Positions 26,298 to 34,401 of a stretch of DNA of 64,000 bases are shown here, piece by piece. The position numbers and the translations under genes were made by a program. This DNA is from Thermoactinomyces sp. DSM 45892. Its GTDB lineage: Bacteria; Bacillota; Bacilli; Thermoactinomycetales; Thermoactinomycetaceae. Location of the stretch: contig NZ_FNPL01000002.1 of assembly GCF_900107305.1 (NCBI RefSeq), positions 124,001 to 188,000 on the forward strand, in the 5' to 3' direction. Position 1 is the first letter of the stretch, and every line of letters begins with the position of its first letter. The notes beneath the pieces are model-generated. The model was not told the DNA's origin. It searched no databases and saw only the letters and a program-made list of their open reading frames with translations.

Positions 26298-26593
26298 TTC
26301 GGTAATTCCCCCTTTAAATTGTCATCACTATTATCTTAACAACTGTAGAATATAAATGTATAGTGACTTTTTTAAATAATATATTTTATTAATAAATAAT
26401 GAAACGGTAATGGTTTGTTGGTTCATAGGATATAAAATACTTCTTTATGTATTCTACGGCCTGATCCTCTTCATTTGTATAGATTCGGATTAAAACCCAA
26501 TATGTAAAACGACGACCAATGATCAAGATGAGATTGATAATATCGAAATAATTGAAATCGTTTATATTAGATGTGAGATATACAGGTAATGGT
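26298..26593. other. AT-rich non-coding stretch between sulP and ybdD
   Basis: No gene with a recognisable start and ribosome binding site was found. On the minus strand one frame stays open for about 70 codons between roughly 26590 and 26385, but the only start-like codon is an internal TTG without a ribosome binding site, so I do not call it. Confidence 0.3.
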
Positions 26594-26632
26594 AAAAACC
26601 AAGCACCCTTCTAAAGGGACGCTTGGTTTTTT
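26594..26632. terminator. Terminator after ybdD-like gene
   Basis: AAAAACCAAGC (26594-26604) and GCTTGGTTTTT (26621-26631) form a bidirectional hairpin ending three bases from the small gene's stop codon. Confidence 0.85.
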
Positions 26633-26634
26633 CA

Positions 26635-26811
26635 TCAACAACAACGTCTAATACTTCCCCCATCATATTTCTCATCTGTTGCTTGTCGGTGAAACTCCTT
26701 TTCGCTCAAAGGCTCCTGTTCAGGATAATGCTGGGCTAAATGTTCGAGATAGCGCTTATAGCTAGGAACTCCGGCGATGTCATGGAGAAAGTTGCAAAGC
26801 TTAGACCACAT
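26635..26811 (-). CDS. ybdD: YbdD/YjiX-family small protein (DUF466), CstA partner
   Basis: Reading the minus strand from the ATG at 26811 gives a 58-residue protein starting MWSKLCNFLHDIAGVPSYKR and ending GGSIRRCC. The pattern W-K-L near the start, Y-x-x-YL, P-x-x-E-F and the terminal cysteine pair preceded by GG are the hallmarks of the YbdD/YjiX family, which is regularly encoded next to cstA-type pyruvate/peptide transporters. It begins five bases after the cstA stop, its AAGGGGG site lies inside the end of cstA, and a terminator follows at once. That argues for a bicistronic operon with coupled translation. Confidence 0.88.
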   Translation of the reverse strand: MWSKLCNFLHDIAGVPSYKRYLEHLAQHYPEQEPLSEKEFHRQATDEKYDGGSIRRCC

Positions 26812-26816
26812 GTTAT

Positions 26817-28898
26817 TTACCCCCTTATAGAATGAGAATGTGAAACGTAGGGAGATTCTCGAAGAGGGAGTTGCTTGTTGGTAAACATGATTTTATACCA
26901 AACCCTGACCGCATCGAGGATGATCAGGATGACTAGTACCATAAATAGACCAGTGACCCACGCATCGATTTGATTATTTAGGATGATTTGTTTCATCTGG
27001 TCGACTGTTTTAGCGGGTGCGAGGAGCTGGCCAGCATTGAGAGCGGTTTGATACTTTTCGGCGGCGGAGAGGAAGCCGATTTTCGGACTCGGATCAAATA
27101 GCTTCGCATATGCCGCTGTCATGGTAGCAATAGTTAAAAAGGTAAAAGGAATCAATGTCACCCATGTATAGACGGCTTTGCCCATTTTAAAGAGGATGGT
27201 GGTTCCGACTACGAGTGCGATGACGGCAAGCATCTGGTTGGCGATTCCGAAGAGAGGCCATAGGGTGTTAATGCCGCCGAGAGGATCGATCACGCCTTGA
27301 TAAAGGAAATAGCCCCAACCGGCTACGATGAGTGCACTTGCGAGGATGTTAGCTGGAAGGTAATCGGTACGTTTCCATCTAGGGACAAAGTTGCCGATTA
27401 AATCCTGCAAGACAAATCGTCCCACCCTTGTCCCTGCATCAATCGTGGTTAGGATGAAGACGGCTTCAAATAAGATGGCAAAATGATACCAGAACGCCAT
27501 CATTGCTTTGCCTCCTAACACACTGGAAAAGATATGAGCCATGCCGATAGCGAGAGTAGGTGCGCCCCCTGTTCGAGAGAGGATGCTATTTTCCCCGATG
27601 TCTTTTGCAGTGGTTGCTAATTCCTCGGGTGTAACGGTAAAGCCAAAGTTAGAGACAGCAGTGGCCGCACTATTTACATCTACCCCGATTACAGCGGCAG
27701 GGCTATTAATCGCGAAGTAGACACCTGGGGTCAGGAGACAGGCGGCGATTAGGGCCATGATAGCGACAAAGGATTCGGTAATCATTCCGCCGTAACCAAT
27801 CGCCTGAGCATGGGATTCACGGGCGATCATCTTAGGTGTGGTTCCGGAAGAGACGAGGGAATGAAATCCAGAGATGGCTCCGCAGGCTATGGTGATAAAG
27901 ACAAAAGGAAATAGATTTCCAGCGAACACCGGGCCTGTCCCGTCGATAAATTTCGTTAGGGCTGGCATCTGTAGTTCAGGCGCGACCCAGATAATGCCGA
28001 GTGCTAAAGCAAAGATGGTACCGATTTTGAGAAAGGTGCTCAAGTAGTCCCGTGGTGCTAGTAGTAGCCATACTGGGATAACGGAGGCGATAAAGCCATA
28101 GATGATCAAAAGCCAAGCGATTGTTTCTCCTTTTAGAGTAAACAAAGGGGCTAGTGTGGGATGAACCGATACATATTGTCCGAGAACAAGTGAGAGAAGA
28201 AGTAATCCGAATCCAATGAGCGAAGCTTCTAATACTTTGCCGGGACGTACATAGCGCATATAAACTCCCATGAAGAGAGCGATTGGGATGGTCATTACGA
28301 TTGTAAACATGCCCCACGGTGAATCGGCAAGCGCTTTCACAACTACGAGTGCGAGTACAGCTAGTAGAATAATCATGATACTAAGTACCGCAATGAGGGC
28401 CGTAAATCCACCAATAGGTCCGATTTCTTCTCGAGCGATTTCACCGAGCGATTTCCCATTGCGACGCATCGAACCGAATAGGATGATGAAATCTTGGACG
28501 GCTCCTCCCAATACGACCCCGATGATGATCCATAAGGTTCCCGGGAGATAGCCCATCTGCGCGGCTAATATGGGGCCGACTAAAGGGCCTGCTCCTGCAA
28601 TAGCCGCGAAGTGATGTCCAAAGAGGACCCATTTACTTGTAGGAACAAAGTCTTTGCCATCATTATGAATCTCTGAGGGAGTCTTTCGATTATCGTCTAA
28701 TTGAAAGACTTTCCTAGCTAGAAAGCGACTATAAAAACGATAAGCTACTGCATAGGTACAAACTGCCGCTGTTAACAGCCAAATGGAGTTTATTTTTTCT
28801 CCACTATTAAGTGCAATCAGGGAAAAACCTGCTGCTCCCAGCATTGAAATGAGCATCCAGATTAGAAAAGATCCGATTCGTTTCATTTTGTTTTTCAT
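26817..28898 (-). CDS. cstA: CstA family carbon starvation / pyruvate transporter
   Basis: This 693-residue polytopic membrane protein has the CstA core GHHFAAIAGAGPLVGPILAAQ near residues 83-103, then GAVQDFIILFGSMRRNGKSL, GFHSLVSSGTTPKMI, and about 16 hydrophobic segments. Family members import pyruvate or peptides under carbon starvation. The small ybdD-type gene downstream supports the family call. The first ATG abuts AGGAAGG; the ATG four codons later is an alternative start. No cre-like site was evident by eye upstream. Confidence 0.92.
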   Translation of the reverse strand: MKNKMKRIGSFLIWMLISMLGAAGFSLIALNSGEKINSIWLLTAAVCTYAVAYRFYSRFLARKVFQLDDNRKTPSEIHNDGKDFVPTSKWVLFGHHFAAIAGAGPLVGPILAAQMGYLPGTLWIIIGVVLGGAVQDFIILFGSMRRNGKSLGEIAREEIGPIGGFTALIAVLSIMIILLAVLALVVVKALADSPWGMFTIVMTIPIALFMGVYMRYVRPGKVLEASLIGFGLLLLSLVLGQYVSVHPTLAPLFTLKGETIAWLLIIYGFIASVIPVWLLLAPRDYLSTFLKIGTIFALALGIIWVAPELQMPALTKFIDGTGPVFAGNLFPFVFITIACGAISGFHSLVSSGTTPKMIARESHAQAIGYGGMITESFVAIMALIAACLLTPGVYFAINSPAAVIGVDVNSAATAVSNFGFTVTPEELATTAKDIGENSILSRTGGAPTLAIGMAHIFSSVLGGKAMMAFWYHFAILFEAVFILTTIDAGTRVGRFVLQDLIGNFVPRWKRTDYLPANILASALIVAGWGYFLYQGVIDPLGGINTLWPLFGIANQMLAVIALVVGTTILFKMGKAVYTWVTLIPFTFLTIATMTAAYAKLFDPSPKIGFLSAAEKYQTALNAGQLLAPAKTVDQMKQIILNNQIDAWVTGLFMVLVILIILDAVRVWYKIMFTNKQLPLRESPYVSHSHSIRG

Positions 28899-29064
28899 CC
28901 TTCCTGTGTGATCAAAGGTTACGATTCGTATAGAGAATAATTATCTATACACTGTATATTCATTATATTTACTCGCTTTTCCTACTAAGATTTGTAATAG
29001 ATCCTATTTGATTATGTGATTGGGGAGGGTGAACATCAGAAAGGATCGCTCATTTCGAAATGCT

Positions 29065-29075
29065 TGTGCTATACT
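29065..29075 (+). promoter_or_regulatory. Probable promoter of gatCAB (extended -10)
   Basis: TGTGCTATACT has a TG-type extension and the -10 TATACT at 29070-29075. No good -35 is seen at 17 bases, consistent with an extended -10 promoter. It lies 57 bases before the gatC start. Confidence 0.5.
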
Positions 29076-29131
29076 GTGTGATATGAGAATTGGCTAGAAT
29101 AGTACTAGAACGGTACGGAGGTGTGTGGGAT

Positions 29132-29422
29132 TTGGCTATAACGAAAACAGAGGTAGAGCACGTTGCGAATTTGGCGCGTCTGACCTTGACAGAAGAGGAA
29201 ACTGAACAATTTACGGATCAGTTGAACCGCATTTTACAAATGGCTGAGAAGTTAAATGAGCTAGACACAACTGGAATCGAGCCAACGAGTCATGTGTTAC
29301 CGATGGCGAATGTATTGCGAGAAGATGAGGTTCGTCCTTCGCTTCCGCTGGAGAAAGTTCTACTTAATGCGCCGGATCAAAAAGATGGTTTAGTCCGTGT
29401 GCCCGCAGTATTTGAGGGTTAG
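29132..29422 (+). CDS. gatC: Asp-tRNA(Asn)/Glu-tRNA(Gln) amidotransferase subunit C
   Basis: The 96-residue protein bridges GatA and GatB in the amidotransferase that converts mischarged Glu-tRNA(Gln) (and Asp-tRNA(Asn)) to the correct forms. [16 protein letters not shown] and the C-terminal pattern [10 protein letters not shown] are characteristic. The frame is open to 29090, but the TTG at 29132 is nine bases from GGAGGT and gives the standard N-terminus. First gene of gatCAB. Confidence 0.93.
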   Translation: MAITKTEVEHVANLARLTLTEEETEQFTDQLNRILQMAEKLNELDTTGIEPTSHVLPMANVLREDEVRPSLPLEKVLLNAPDQKDGLVRVPAVFEG

Positions 29423-29434
29423 GGGGAAGAGAAT

Positions 29435-30901
29435 ATGTCGCTATTACGTGAATCATTACAAGAGGTTCATAGCCGTCTAGCGAAGAAGGAGATTACTTCA
29501 GTTGATCTCGTTACAGAGTCATTAAAGCGGATCGAAGAAGTAGACGGAGATGTTCGCGCTTTTTTGTTGGTTGATGAAGAGGGAGCTTTGAAGCGAGCAA
29601 AAGAGTTAGACGAAAAATATAGCAAAGAAGGTACGCGAGGGATCTTAGCCAGCTTACCTGTAGGGATAAAGGATAATATTTGTACAGAAGGTTTAACGAC
29701 TACTTGTGGGAGTCAGTTACTAGCTAATTATCAACCTGTCTACAATGCAACGGTAGTAGAGAAGCTACATAATGCGGATGCGATATCGATAGGGAAAATG
29801 AATATGGATGAGTTTGCGATGGGCTCTTCCAATGAAAATTCGAGTTTTTCTCCTGTACATAATCCATGGGATTTAAGCACAGTACCAGGTGGTTCGAGTG
29901 GTGGTTCTGCTGCTGCTGTGGCGGCTGGCGAAGTATATTTTGCGCTTGGATCGGATACAGGTGGTTCGATTCGTCAACCGGCGGCTTTTACTGGTACCGT
30001 TGGCTTGAAGCCTACATATGGTTTGATTTCTCGTTATGGACTTGTGGCGTTTGCTTCTTCACTTGATCAGATTGGGCCCCTTACGAAGAACGTAGAAGAT
30101 TCGGCTTATGTACTGCAAGCGATTGCGGGACATGATCAGTATGACTCTACTTCGGCGAATGTGGAAGTTCCGGATTATTTATCTGCTTTGACAGGTGATG
30201 TAAAGGGGCTACGAGTAGGAGTTCCAAAGGAAATGATGGGCGAAGGCATTGACCCGAAAGTCAGAGCTCTTATACAGAAATCGCTTGCTACATTAGAGAG
30301 TTTGGGCGCTACGATTGAAGAGGTATCTTTGCCCCATTCGGAATATGCAGTAGCTACATATTACTTGATTGCTCCGGCGGAAGCTTCTTCTAACTTGGCC
30401 CGATTTGATGGGGTTCGTTATGGGGTTCGGAAATATGGAGAAAACCTGATTGATCTGTATCATGAGACACGTAGCCAAGGGTTTGGGCCTGAGGTGAAAC
30501 GTCGAATCATGCTTGGAACGTATGCGCTCAGTTCTGGTTACTACGATGCGTATTATAAAAAAGCACAACAAGTTCGTACTCTAATCGCTCAAGACTTCGA
30601 GCAATTATTTGCGAAATATGATGTGATAATCGGGCCAACGACTCCTACAACTGCCTTTAAGTTGAACGAGAGAATCGATGATCCGATGACAATGTACGCC
30701 AATGACATGTGTACCATTCCGGCTAACTTGGCAGGTCTTCCGGGGATTAGTGTGCCGTGTGGATTGTCGGAGGGTCTACCTGTGGGACTGCAAATCATTG
30801 GGAAGCCGTTTGCCGAATCTACACTTCTGCGTGTCGCACATGCGTTTGAGAAAGCAACGGATCGTCTGCCTGAGTTGGAGTTAGGAGGGGATCGCGCATG
30901 A
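29435..30901 (+). CDS. gatA: Asp/Glu-tRNA amidotransferase subunit A (glutaminase)
   Basis: The 488-residue amidase-signature enzyme releases ammonia from glutamine for the transamidation. The Ser-Ser-Lys triad is intact: Lys79 in PVGIKDNIC, Ser154 in [13 protein letters not shown] and Ser178 in [12 protein letters not shown]. It starts 12 bases after gatC and overlaps gatB by four bases (ATGA), which indicates coupled translation. Confidence 0.96.
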   Translation: MSLLRESLQEVHSRLAKKEITSVDLVTESLKRIEEVDGDVRAFLLVDEEGALKRAKELDEKYSKEGTRGILASLPVGIKDNICTEGLTTTCGSQLLANYQPVYNATVVEKLHNADAISIGKMNMDEFAMGSSNENSSFSPVHNPWDLSTVPGGSSGGSAAAVAAGEVYFALGSDTGGSIRQPAAFTGTVGLKPTYGLISRYGLVAFASSLDQIGPLTKNVEDSAYVLQAIAGHDQYDSTSANVEVPDYLSALTGDVKGLRVGVPKEMMGEGIDPKVRALIQKSLATLESLGATIEEVSLPHSEYAVATYYLIAPAEASSNLARFDGVRYGVRKYGENLIDLYHETRSQGFGPEVKRRIMLGTYALSSGYYDAYYKKAQQVRTLIAQDFEQLFAKYDVIIGPTTPTTAFKLNERIDDPMTMYANDMCTIPANLAGLPGISVPCGLSEGLPVGLQIIGKPFAESTLLRVAHAFEKATDRLPELELGGDRA

Positions 30902-32328
30902 GTAAATATGAGACTGTAATTGGTTTAGAAGTACACGTTGAACTTCATACGAAAAGTAAGATTTTTTGCGGATGCTCTACGACCTTTGGTGTAGTACCTA
31001 ATACACAGACTTGTCCGATTTGTTTAGGTCATCCAGGCGTTCTTCCTGTGTTGAATCGGGAGGCGGTAAACTTTGCGATAAAGGCCGCGATGGCGCTAAA
31101 CTGCGAGATCGCCACCCACTCGAAATTTGATCGTAAAAACTATTTTTATCCTGACTGTCCAAAGGCATATCAGATTTCTCAGTTTGATCAACCGATTGGG
31201 GAAAATGGTTGGCTTGAAATAGAAGTAGACGGCGTCCGTAAACGGATTGGGATTACACGTCTTCATTTGGAAGAAGATGCAGGGAAATTGACCCATGACG
31301 ATGATGCAACCCTAGTCGATTTTAATCGTGTAGGAATGCCACTCGTGGAGATTGTTTCAGAGCCAGATCTCCGTTCTCCGGCCGAGGCAAAAGCATACTT
31401 AGAAAAGATTAAATCCATTATCCAATATACTGGTGTATCGGATGTGAAATTAGAAGAAGGGTCCCTTCGTTGTGATGCCAATATCAGCTTGCGTCTTTTC
31501 GGACAAGATGAATTTGGCACGAAAACCGAGTTGAAAAACTTGAATTCCTTCCGTAACGTAGAGCGTGCGCTTCAATATGAAGAAGTTCGTCAAGCGAAGG
31601 ACTTAGATGCTGGAAAGCGGATTATTCAACAAACTCTGCGTTGGAACGAAGAAACCAACGAGGTAAAAGTGATGCGTAGCAAGGAACAAGCGCATGACTA
31701 TCGATACTTCCCGGAGCCAGATCTCGTAAGTCTGATGATTAGTGATGAGTGGAAGGAAGAGATTCGTAGCTCGATCCCAGAGCTTCCTGATTCTCGCAAA
31801 GCTCGTTACATTAAGGACTGGGGACTGTCTAGCTACGATGCTGACCAGTTGACCGGCACACGTAATGTGGCAGATTATTTTGAGCAGACGGTACAAGCCG
31901 GGGCCGATGCGAAACTGGCGGCGAACTGGATTACAGGGGATTTGATGGGTTATCTAAATAGTAATAACGTAGAGATTCATCAGTCGAACATAACGCCTAC
32001 TTTACTTGCTGGAATGGTTGACTTGCTTCAAAAAGGGACGATAAGCAGTAAAATCGCGAAAACGGTCTTTAAAGAAATGGTCGAAACAGGTAAAGAGGCG
32101 GCTAAGATTGTGGAAGAAAAAGGCTTGGTGCAGATTAGTGATGAAGGGGCGATTCGCTCTGAAGTGGTGAAAGTAATTGAAGCAAATCCACAGTCCATCG
32201 ATGATTTTAAAAATGGAAAAGATCGTGCGTTAGGCTTCTTAGTCGGACAAGTAATGAAAGCGACCAAAGGAAAAGCGAATCCACAGATGGTAAATGAAAT
32301 GATTCGAGAAGAATTGAGCAAGCTATAA
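30898..32328 (+). CDS. gatB: Asp/Glu-tRNA amidotransferase subunit B
   Basis: The 476-residue kinase/amidotransferase subunit binds tRNA and activates the misacylated residue with ATP. Typical motifs are [16 protein letters not shown], the zinc site cysteines in CGCS and [15 protein letters not shown], and [14 protein letters not shown], with the C-terminal YqeY-like tail ending [16 protein letters not shown]. Last gene of the operon; a terminator follows. Confidence 0.96.
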   Translation: MSKYETVIGLEVHVELHTKSKIFCGCSTTFGVVPNTQTCPICLGHPGVLPVLNREAVNFAIKAAMALNCEIATHSKFDRKNYFYPDCPKAYQISQFDQPIGENGWLEIEVDGVRKRIGITRLHLEEDAGKLTHDDDATLVDFNRVGMPLVEIVSEPDLRSPAEAKAYLEKIKSIIQYTGVSDVKLEEGSLRCDANISLRLFGQDEFGTKTELKNLNSFRNVERALQYEEVRQAKDLDAGKRIIQQTLRWNEETNEVKVMRSKEQAHDYRYFPEPDLVSLMISDEWKEEIRSSIPELPDSRKARYIKDWGLSSYDADQLTGTRNVADYFEQTVQAGADAKLAANWITGDLMGYLNSNNVEIHQSNITPTLLAGMVDLLQKGTISSKIAKTVFKEMVETGKEAAKIVEEKGLVQISDEGAIRSEVVKVIEANPQSIDDFKNGKDRALGFLVGQVMKATKGKANPQMVNEMIREELSKL

Positions 32329-32343
32329 ATGAGTCTTTGTAAA

Positions 32344-32384
32344 GAGAGGCTCGTCCCTTTTCCGGGGACGGGCTCCTTTTTTCT
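32344..32384 (+). terminator. Terminator of gatCAB
   Basis: An imperfect GC-rich stem formed by GGCTCGTCCC and GGGGACGGGCTCC is followed by TTTTTT. Confidence 0.75.
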
Positions 32385-32409
32385 ATCTAATGGCTAGGGG
32401 TGATATGTC

Positions 32410-32706
32410 TTGTATGTATTGTATATAGTGATGGGCATCTTTTGTTTAGTAAGCGGGATCAACAACTTATTCTTTGGCGATGCATCCCTAGCTGTTCATT
32501 ATTTTTTGCTTTTGTTGTTTTGTCATGTGATTATATTTGAGTTTTTAAAGAAGCCATTTGAACAAAAAATCTACTTGTTAACAGCCCCTTTATTAGTAAT
32601 AGACGGGATTTACCAATTATTTATCGGGAAAGAAATTTTTGCCGGAATTATAGGTCTTTTCTTTGGCTTTTCGTTATGGCAATCCCGTAATCGTTTAAAG
32701 AGATAA
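32410..32706 (+). CDS. Small membrane protein, unknown function
   Basis: The 98-residue protein is almost entirely hydrophobic, with four predicted segments: residues about 2-20, 27-45, 53-70 and 75-90, ending in a basic SRNRLKR tail. I recognise no family. The TTG at 32410 lies about nine bases after AGGGGTG. It sits between the gatCAB terminator and the rRNA methyltransferase gene, 33 bases away, and may share a transcript with it. Confidence 0.6.
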   Translation: MYVLYIVMGIFCLVSGINNLFFGDASLAVHYFLLLLFCHVIIFEFLKKPFEQKIYLLTAPLLVIDGIYQLFIGKEIFAGIIGLFFGFSLWQSRNRLKR

Positions 32707-32739
32707 GTCCTTTATTGAGGAGAAACAAGGAGAGTTTGA

Positions 32740-34128
32740 ATGAAACGGAAGCCACCCGTCCAAGTCGGACAAGTGATTGAGGTAGAGATTCAGGGACAAG
32801 GTCATAATGGATCTGGTGTTGGGAGATATAAGGGGTTTACTGTATTCGTCTCATTAGTGGTACCTGGAGAGAAAGTACTGGCAAAAGTGACATTGGTCAA
32901 GAAAAATTATGCCCAAGCGGATCTATTGGAGATCATAGAAGCACATGAGAATCGAATGGAGCCCAGATGTCCGATTTATCAAGAGTGTGGAGGTTGTCAA
33001 TCCCAGCATGTAAGCTATCCGGAACAGTTGCGTTTAAAGGAACAACAAGTCCGTGACCAGTTTGAGCGGATTGGCGGCTTTCGCGATCTTGCGATTCATC
33101 CGATTATCGGGATGGAAGAGCCATGGATCTATCGAAATAAAGCACAGGTTCCCTTCGGACAGAATCTACAGGGGGAGGTTATAGCGGGTTTCTACGCCAA
33201 TCAATCACATGAAATTATTGATTTAGAAGCTTGTTATATTCAACACCCAGATAATGATGCTGTGATTCGCTTTGTGAAACAGATAGTTGGGGAGCTATCC
33301 ATTCCTGTTTATCATGAGAAGACACATACAGGGATTCTTCGGCATCTGATGGTGCGGATCGGTGTACATACAAACGAGATCATGGTTGTGCTCGTCACGA
33401 ATGGTAAAAAGTTACCGCATGAGGAGATGCTGATTTCTAAGATTCGAGAAGCATTTCCTCAATGTCGATCAATCGTGCAAAATGTGAATGATCGCTCGAC
33501 AAATGTGATTTTAGGAAAAGAGAATATTCTACTATGGGGAAGGGACGTTATCTACGATACGATCGGTGATGTGAAGTTTGCGATATCGCCTCATTCCTTC
33601 TTTCAAGTAAATCCAACTCAAACTGAGGTTCTCTATGACCAAGTTCGGAAATTCGCGGCTCTTACAGGTGAGGAAACGGTTGTAGACGCGTATTGTGGAA
33701 TTGGCACGATTGCGATGTATGTGGCGGATCGAGCGAAGCAGGTGTATGGAGTGGAGATTGTGCCAGAGGCCATTGTGGATGCGAAGGAGAATGCGAAGCG
33801 CAATCAAATGTCGCATGTTCATTTTGAGGTAGGGGCTGCGGAAAAGGTAATTCCTAAGTGGTTGAAGAGGGGAATTCGTCCCGAAGTGGTGATCGTGGAT
33901 CCACCTCGAAAAGGCTGTGATTCGGAGCTTTTGGATGCAGTTGTAGGGATGAAGCCAGAGCGGGTTGTCTATGTATCCTGTAATCCGGCAACTCTTGCGC
34001 GGGATGCGAAGTATTTGGCAGAGTTAGGGTATGAGACGGTGGAGGTTCAACCGGTAGATATGTTTCCGCAGACAGGGCACGTGGAGTGTGTGGCATGGAT
34101 GAAGCGGGATGTAAAGAGTAAAGATTAA
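32740..34128 (+). CDS. rlmCD: 23S rRNA (uracil-C5)-methyltransferase, RlmCD/RumA family
   Basis: This is a 462-residue TrmA/RumA-type enzyme with an N-terminal TRAM domain (residues about 1-65), an iron-sulfur cluster region with cysteines in RCPIYQECGGCQSQH, and a C-terminal SAM-binding domain (VVDAYCGIGTIAMYVA). The catalytic cysteine is in YVSCNPATLARD, with DPPRKGCD before it. In Bacillus the single enzyme RlmCD methylates U747 and U1939 of 23S rRNA; that specificity is by family analogy. AAGGAGAG precedes the ATG. Confidence 0.92.
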   Translation: MKRKPPVQVGQVIEVEIQGQGHNGSGVGRYKGFTVFVSLVVPGEKVLAKVTLVKKNYAQADLLEIIEAHENRMEPRCPIYQECGGCQSQHVSYPEQLRLKEQQVRDQFERIGGFRDLAIHPIIGMEEPWIYRNKAQVPFGQNLQGEVIAGFYANQSHEIIDLEACYIQHPDNDAVIRFVKQIVGELSIPVYHEKTHTGILRHLMVRIGVHTNEIMVVLVTNGKKLPHEEMLISKIREAFPQCRSIVQNVNDRSTNVILGKENILLWGRDVIYDTIGDVKFAISPHSFFQVNPTQTEVLYDQVRKFAALTGEETVVDAYCGIGTIAMYVADRAKQVYGVEIVPEAIVDAKENAKRNQMSHVHFEVGAAEKVIPKWLKRGIRPEVVIVDPPRKGCDSELLDAVVGMKPERVVYVSCNPATLARDAKYLAELGYETVEVQPVDMFPQTGHVECVAWMKRDVKSKD

Positions 34129-34401
34129 GTGCGGTTTATCAGGTGATCAGAGTTGGGAGTGTCTATTTAACCACCGCTCACTACCGATCCAGCAGGGAAG
34201 TAAAGGCTGTCCGCTCCGCCATCCTCCGCAGGGGCAGGTGCAAAACTCGCAATGAACGCTCAGACATGTTGCACCAAAAGCGCCCCAAGCTACGGATAGC
34301 TACGCTAAGTAGGATCGATAAGATCGCAGAAGTCAAATAGACATTCTCTTTCTCTGGTTCACTACGAGAAGGAAGTAGAGATAGCCATTGCGAATTGGGA
34401 C
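34129..34401. other. Unassigned interval between convergent genes
   Basis: This 273-base interval is richer in GC than its neighbours. It contains an inverted repeat GGTGCA...TGCACC (about 34238-34274). Short open frames exist on both strands, but none has a ribosome binding site or a recognisable product. I see no clear terminator for either flanking gene. It may be a remnant or an unrecognised RNA. Confidence 0.25.

Noticed and set aside
26385-26590. Open minus-strand frame of about 70 codons between sulP and ybdD
   Set aside because: No ATG/GTG start near its beginning; the only internal start-like codon is a TTG without a ribosome binding site. Part of the frame runs out of a terminator. 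Possibly a gene remnant, not supportable.
34143-34340. 65-residue plus-strand frame after rlmCD
   Set aside because: No ribosome binding site, Arg/Ser-rich shadow-like composition and no recognisable motif.
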